The notes below the pieces were generated by a model. It was not told where the DNA came from and made no database searches. It saw only the letters and a program-made list of their open reading frames with translations. A DNA stretch of 64,000 nt from Tenuifilum thalassicum (GTDB lineage Bacteria; Bacteroidota; Bacteroidia; Bacteroidales; Tenuifilaceae). The stretch's first letter is position 1, and every line of letters starts with the position of its first letter. The translations under genes and the position numbers were made by a program. This document shows, in pieces, positions 61,668 to 64,000 of the stretch. Location: NCBI RefSeq assembly GCF_013265555.1, contig NZ_CP041345.1, positions 310,001 to 374,000 of the forward strand. The letters are read 5' to 3'.

Positions 61668-62336
61668 TTAAATGTCAAGGAATTTGAAGAAATAGTCTAA
61701 TCTATCGTTTAACAAATCTGTTTCATCATCATGTTTCATATAGGCCCCAAGCACATTAAAATTGTATCGTTGGAATGTTTGCTTAATAGAAGTAACATCA
61801 GTAACGTTTAGCTTTATGGTGAGTTCCATTTGCGTAGAGTTCGGATGGGAGGTTACGTAGGCAGCAAGGATTTTTGCATCGTTCCCCTCTACTATCTGGC
61901 AGATTTGAGCCATGCTGAAATCATTTGCATTCATTTCAAGTACAATAATGCCCCCTGCGTTTTTTAACGCGGAAAGGTCTGCAAAATAGTGTAAAAGCTC
62001 CATGAGGGTTATGACACCAAGGTAACTTTTATCGTAGTCTAGTACAGGTACAAGGGAGAGTTTTAGACGAGAAAGCACATTCATAACCTCAAAAACATGC
62101 TGATCTTCTAAAACATATGGACGCAACAGGGAAAGTTGATGGTTGCCTAAAGCCTCCTCTGGCATGTTAAGGTCATAAATGTCATTTTCAGATATTAGGC
62201 CAAGAAATTCCTTATCATTAACTATTGGCAGATGCGATACTTTAAAAACATCCATCCAGTTAAGAGCGGTTATTCCGGTATCGGATGTTTTTAGTGGGGG
62301 GATTACATCCGAAATCATATCCTTGGCTAACATCAT
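61668..62336 (-). CDS. CBS-domain pair with ACT-like C-terminus
   Basis: 222 aa. Residues 1-120 form two CBS modules (DMISDVIPPLKTSDTGITAL; VSHLPIVNDKEFLGLISENDI; LVPVLDYDKSYLGVITLMEL) that bind adenosyl nucleotides. Residues 130-215 look like an ACT-type regulatory domain (GGIIVLEMNANDFSMAQICQ). A small energy- or ligand-sensing protein; its target is unknown. It reads into nadK with a 3-nt gap and is divergent from pdxJ. Confidence 0.85.
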   Translation of the reverse strand: MMLAKDMISDVIPPLKTSDTGITALNWMDVFKVSHLPIVNDKEFLGLISENDIYDLNMPEEALGNHQLSLLRPYVLEDQHVFEVMNVLSRLKLSLVPVLDYDKSYLGVITLMELLHYFADLSALKNAGGIIVLEMNANDFSMAQICQIVEGNDAKILAAYVTSHPNSTQMELTIKLNVTDVTSIKQTFQRYNFNVLGAYMKHDDETDLLNDRLDYFFKFLDI

Positions 62337-62352
62337 TCTTTTAAAAAAGGAT

Positions 62353-62360
62353 TACTTTTG
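62353..62360 (+). promoter_or_regulatory. Candidate -7 promoter element of pdxJ
   Basis: TACTTTTG matches TAnnTTTG exactly, 26 nt before the pdxJ start. The -33 TTG is not at standard spacing. Confidence 0.35.
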
Positions 62361-62386
62361 TACAAAATTAGATTAAATTAAAAACA

Positions 62387-63103
62387 ATGACCAGATTAAG
62401 TGTAAATATAAATAAAATTGCAACGCTGCGCAATGCTCGAGGCGGAAATATTCCCGACGTGCTAAAAGCTGCAGTGGATTGCCAGCGGTTTGGTGCTGAG
62501 GGGATTACTGTGCATCCACGTCCCGACGAGCGGCATATCAGATATCAGGATGTGAGGGATATTAGACCCATTATAACCACTGAGTTTAATATTGAGGGGT
62601 ATCCATCGGAATCATTTATTGAGCTTGTGCTAAGTGTTGTCCCGCATCAAGTAACCCTTGTTCCCGATCCTCCTGATGCCCTAACTTCTAATACAGGTTG
62701 GGATACAATTACCAATAAGGATTTTCTTAGGAAAATTATTGCAAGGTTCCAAGAGCATGGTATTAGAACCTCTATCTTTGTAAATCCTGAACCTGAGATG
62801 ATAAAGCATGCAGCGGATACTGGGACAAATAGGGTGGAGCTATATACAGAACCTTATGCCTCAAATTTCCCTAACAACCCCGAAAAGGCGATAGAGCCCT
62901 TTGTAAAAGCAGCTATAGCTGCCAAAGAGGTTGGGCTTGGGCTAAATGCTGGGCACGATCTAAATCTCGACAACTTGAACTATTTTGCGAAGAACATTCC
63001 AAATCTACTTGAAGTCTCAATTGGCCACGCTTTAATTTCCGATGCTTTATACTTTGGGTTAGAAAATACAATTCAAATGTATTTGCGTAAGCTAAGGTTT
63101 TAA
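62387..63103 (+). CDS. pdxJ: Pyridoxine 5'-phosphate synthase
   Basis: 238-aa TIM-barrel enzyme that joins 1-deoxyxylulose 5-phosphate and 3-amino-2-oxopropyl phosphate to form pyridoxine 5'-phosphate. Motifs: [17 protein letters not shown] at the N-terminus, [12 protein letters not shown] near residue 43, [18 protein letters not shown] near 87, and [11 protein letters not shown] near 184. The TAA stop overlaps the ATG of the next gene by one base. Confidence 0.97.
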   Translation: MTRLSVNINKIATLRNARGGNIPDVLKAAVDCQRFGAEGITVHPRPDERHIRYQDVRDIRPIITTEFNIEGYPSESFIELVLSVVPHQVTLVPDPPDALTSNTGWDTITNKDFLRKIIARFQEHGIRTSIFVNPEPEMIKHAADTGTNRVELYTEPYASNFPNNPEKAIEPFVKAAIAAKEVGLGLNAGHDLNLDNLNYFAKNIPNLLEVSIGHALISDALYFGLENTIQMYLRKLRF

Positions 63104-63897
63104 TGGAACTCTTTTACCGAAGATTAGGGAGCGGAATCCCTGTGGTTATTCTACATGGACTGTATGGTTCATCCGATAACTGGATGACTATTGCCAAAAA
63201 ACTGTCTGATAGGTATGAACTTATCCTACCCGACCATAGGAATCATGGGCAAAGTCCACATAGCATTTCTCATACCTATCGCTCTATGGTTGCTGATTTG
63301 AATGAACTTTTAAACAAATTAGAGTTTAACAAGGTAAATCTTATCGGTCATTCAATGGGGGGGCGTGTTGCCATGAAATTTCAGGCAACATTCCCTGAAA
63401 GAGTTGAAAGGATGGTAATTGTTGACGTTGCTCCGTGGGATTATTACCCAGAAGACGAATGGTTTAGGGCTTCTTATCAGGAACACATGCGTATTATTGA
63501 AGCATTGATGGAAATGGAAGTTGATAAGATAAAAACCAGGAACGAAGCCGATAAGTTTCTTGCAGATAAGGGATTAAACAGCAGGCTAAGGAGTTTTTTG
63601 TTAAAAAACCTAAAAAGAGGTTCGGTTGGTTTTCACTGGGCGCTAAACCTGTCTGTCATACAAAATAACTTAGAGCATCTTCTTCTCGGTGTTAATGTTG
63701 ATAGGACTGCAGCATCAAAGGTTAAGGTGATGTTTATTAAAGGTGAACAATCGAATTATATACCTAAAGATCAACTTGTTCGGTTAAAAGAGTTTTTCCC
63801 TAATAGTGAGCATGTAACCATACCAAAGTCGGGGCATTGGGTTCATGCTGAGCAACCTCAACTATTTATTGACCATGTTACACGTTTTTTAGGTTAA
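63103..63897 (+). CDS. Alpha/beta hydrolase, YbfF/esterase-like
   Basis: 264 aa. The nucleophile elbow is GHSMGG near residue 86, an oxyanion-side LHGLYGSSDNW near 17, DHRNHGQSPHS near 45, and the catalytic His in KSGHWVHAEQP near 246. No signal peptide, so cytoplasmic. Substrate unknown (acyl-CoA or ester). One-base overlap with pdxJ implies coupled translation. The stop region overlaps the 3' end of the convergent exonuclease-like gene by 4 nt. Confidence 0.88.
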   Translation: MELFYRRLGSGIPVVILHGLYGSSDNWMTIAKKLSDRYELILPDHRNHGQSPHSISHTYRSMVADLNELLNKLEFNKVNLIGHSMGGRVAMKFQATFPERVERMVIVDVAPWDYYPEDEWFRASYQEHMRIIEALMEMEVDKIKTRNEADKFLADKGLNSRLRSFLLKNLKRGSVGFHWALNLSVIQNNLEHLLLGVNVDRTAASKVKVMFIKGEQSNYIPKDQLVRLKEFFPNSEHVTIPKSGHWVHAEQPQLFIDHVTRFLG

Positions 63898-64000
63898 TCG
63901 CCTGCGCGAACAACATTCTCGTCGGCTATTAATGGCATACCGTTATACTTTAGTAGGAGCTGTGCAACAGTTAGGGTATCCTTTTCGCAATAGGTAACAA
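63894..64000 (-). CDS. Probable 3'-5' exonuclease (RNase H-like), partial at window edge
   Basis: Only the last 34 residues are inside the window. They read VTYCEKDTLTVAQLLLKYNG and end in ENVVRAGD. The Y-C-x-x-D pattern followed by a helix resembles the last active-site motif (YxxxD) of DnaQ/PolB-like 3'-5' exonucleases. The gene continues beyond 64000; function is tentative. Confidence 0.5.
   Translation of the reverse strand, partial: VTYCEKDTLTVAQLLLKYNGMPLIADENVVRAGD

Noticed and set aside
1..64000. CRISPR array, rRNA operon or complete insertion sequence
   Set aside because: No regularly spaced direct repeats of CRISPR type, no rRNA motifs and no intact transposase were seen.

Overview
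The window looks like a chromosomal segment of an A+T-rich Bacteroidota bacterium, most likely order Bacteroidales or Marinilabiliales. The evidence is gene order and gene type. The block pdxJ / CBS protein / nadK / two outer-membrane beta-barrel proteins / uppS / bamA / two skp-ompH genes / murI is characteristic of the phylum, as are the single-cytochrome-b succinate dehydrogenase/fumarate reductase (sdhCAB order), a TGS-domain nucleoside kinase, DUF2723 membrane proteins and several promoters with the TAnnTTTG -7 element. A [FeFe]-hydrogenase maturation GTPase (hydF) and fumarate-reductase-type genes suggest an anaerobic or facultative life style. I cannot name a genus.

Layout. 1-5 kb: a partial ABCG-type transporter, a lipoprotein and a small secreted protein, then a PfkB-family kinase and tRNA-Asn. 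5.5-8.6 kb: a 2-hydroxyacid dehydrogenase, 3-methyladenine glycosylase and an O-antigen-ligase-like protein. 8.6-12.5 kb: meaB, a ThiF-like protein, an EamA transporter and prfB, the last with its programmed +1 frameshift intact. 12.6-17.4 kb: a surface-glycan operon (GT4 glycosyltransferase, polysaccharide deacetylase, DUF2723 glycosyltransferase-like protein). 17.5-23.3 kb: a secreted peptidase, a TPR protein, an outer-membrane protein, a serine hydrolase and a sugar-isomerase-like protein. 23.4-34.4 kb: frr-pyrH, a zinc phospholipase-C-like protein, a glycerol catabolism locus (glpK broken by one stop codon, glpD, divergent GlpR-type regulator with a repeat-type operator between them), then psd, cdsA, a DUF2007 protein, ftsH and rsfS.

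34.5-40.1 kb is the accessory region and the most interesting part. Three minus-strand genes (a DUF1648 membrane protein, a DUF262/HNH/AlbA fusion that resembles phage-defence nucleases, and a membrane-anchored coiled-coil protein) are each followed within about 5-20 nt by a roughly 130-nt imperfect inverted repeat. These repeats carry attC-like core sites (GTTRRRY or close to it). The array abuts a lone GTTGGGC core site and a tyrosine recombinase gene that has lost its catalytic middle. I read this as an integron-like gene-cassette array with a dead integrase. Beside it lies a roughly 490-bp G+C-richer block without a convincing gene, then tRNA-Gly.

40.2-64 kb is mostly core: a universal stress protein, sdhBAC, two tiny lipoproteins sharing a CPxY motif (too short for ordinary gene calling), priA, hydF, a calcium-motif outer-membrane protein with its SPOR-like partner, a TGS-nucleoside kinase, and the cell-envelope block murI-skp-skp-bamA-uppS-beta-barrels-nadK-CBS, divergent from pdxJ and an alpha/beta hydrolase. 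The window ends inside a probable 3'-5' exonuclease gene.
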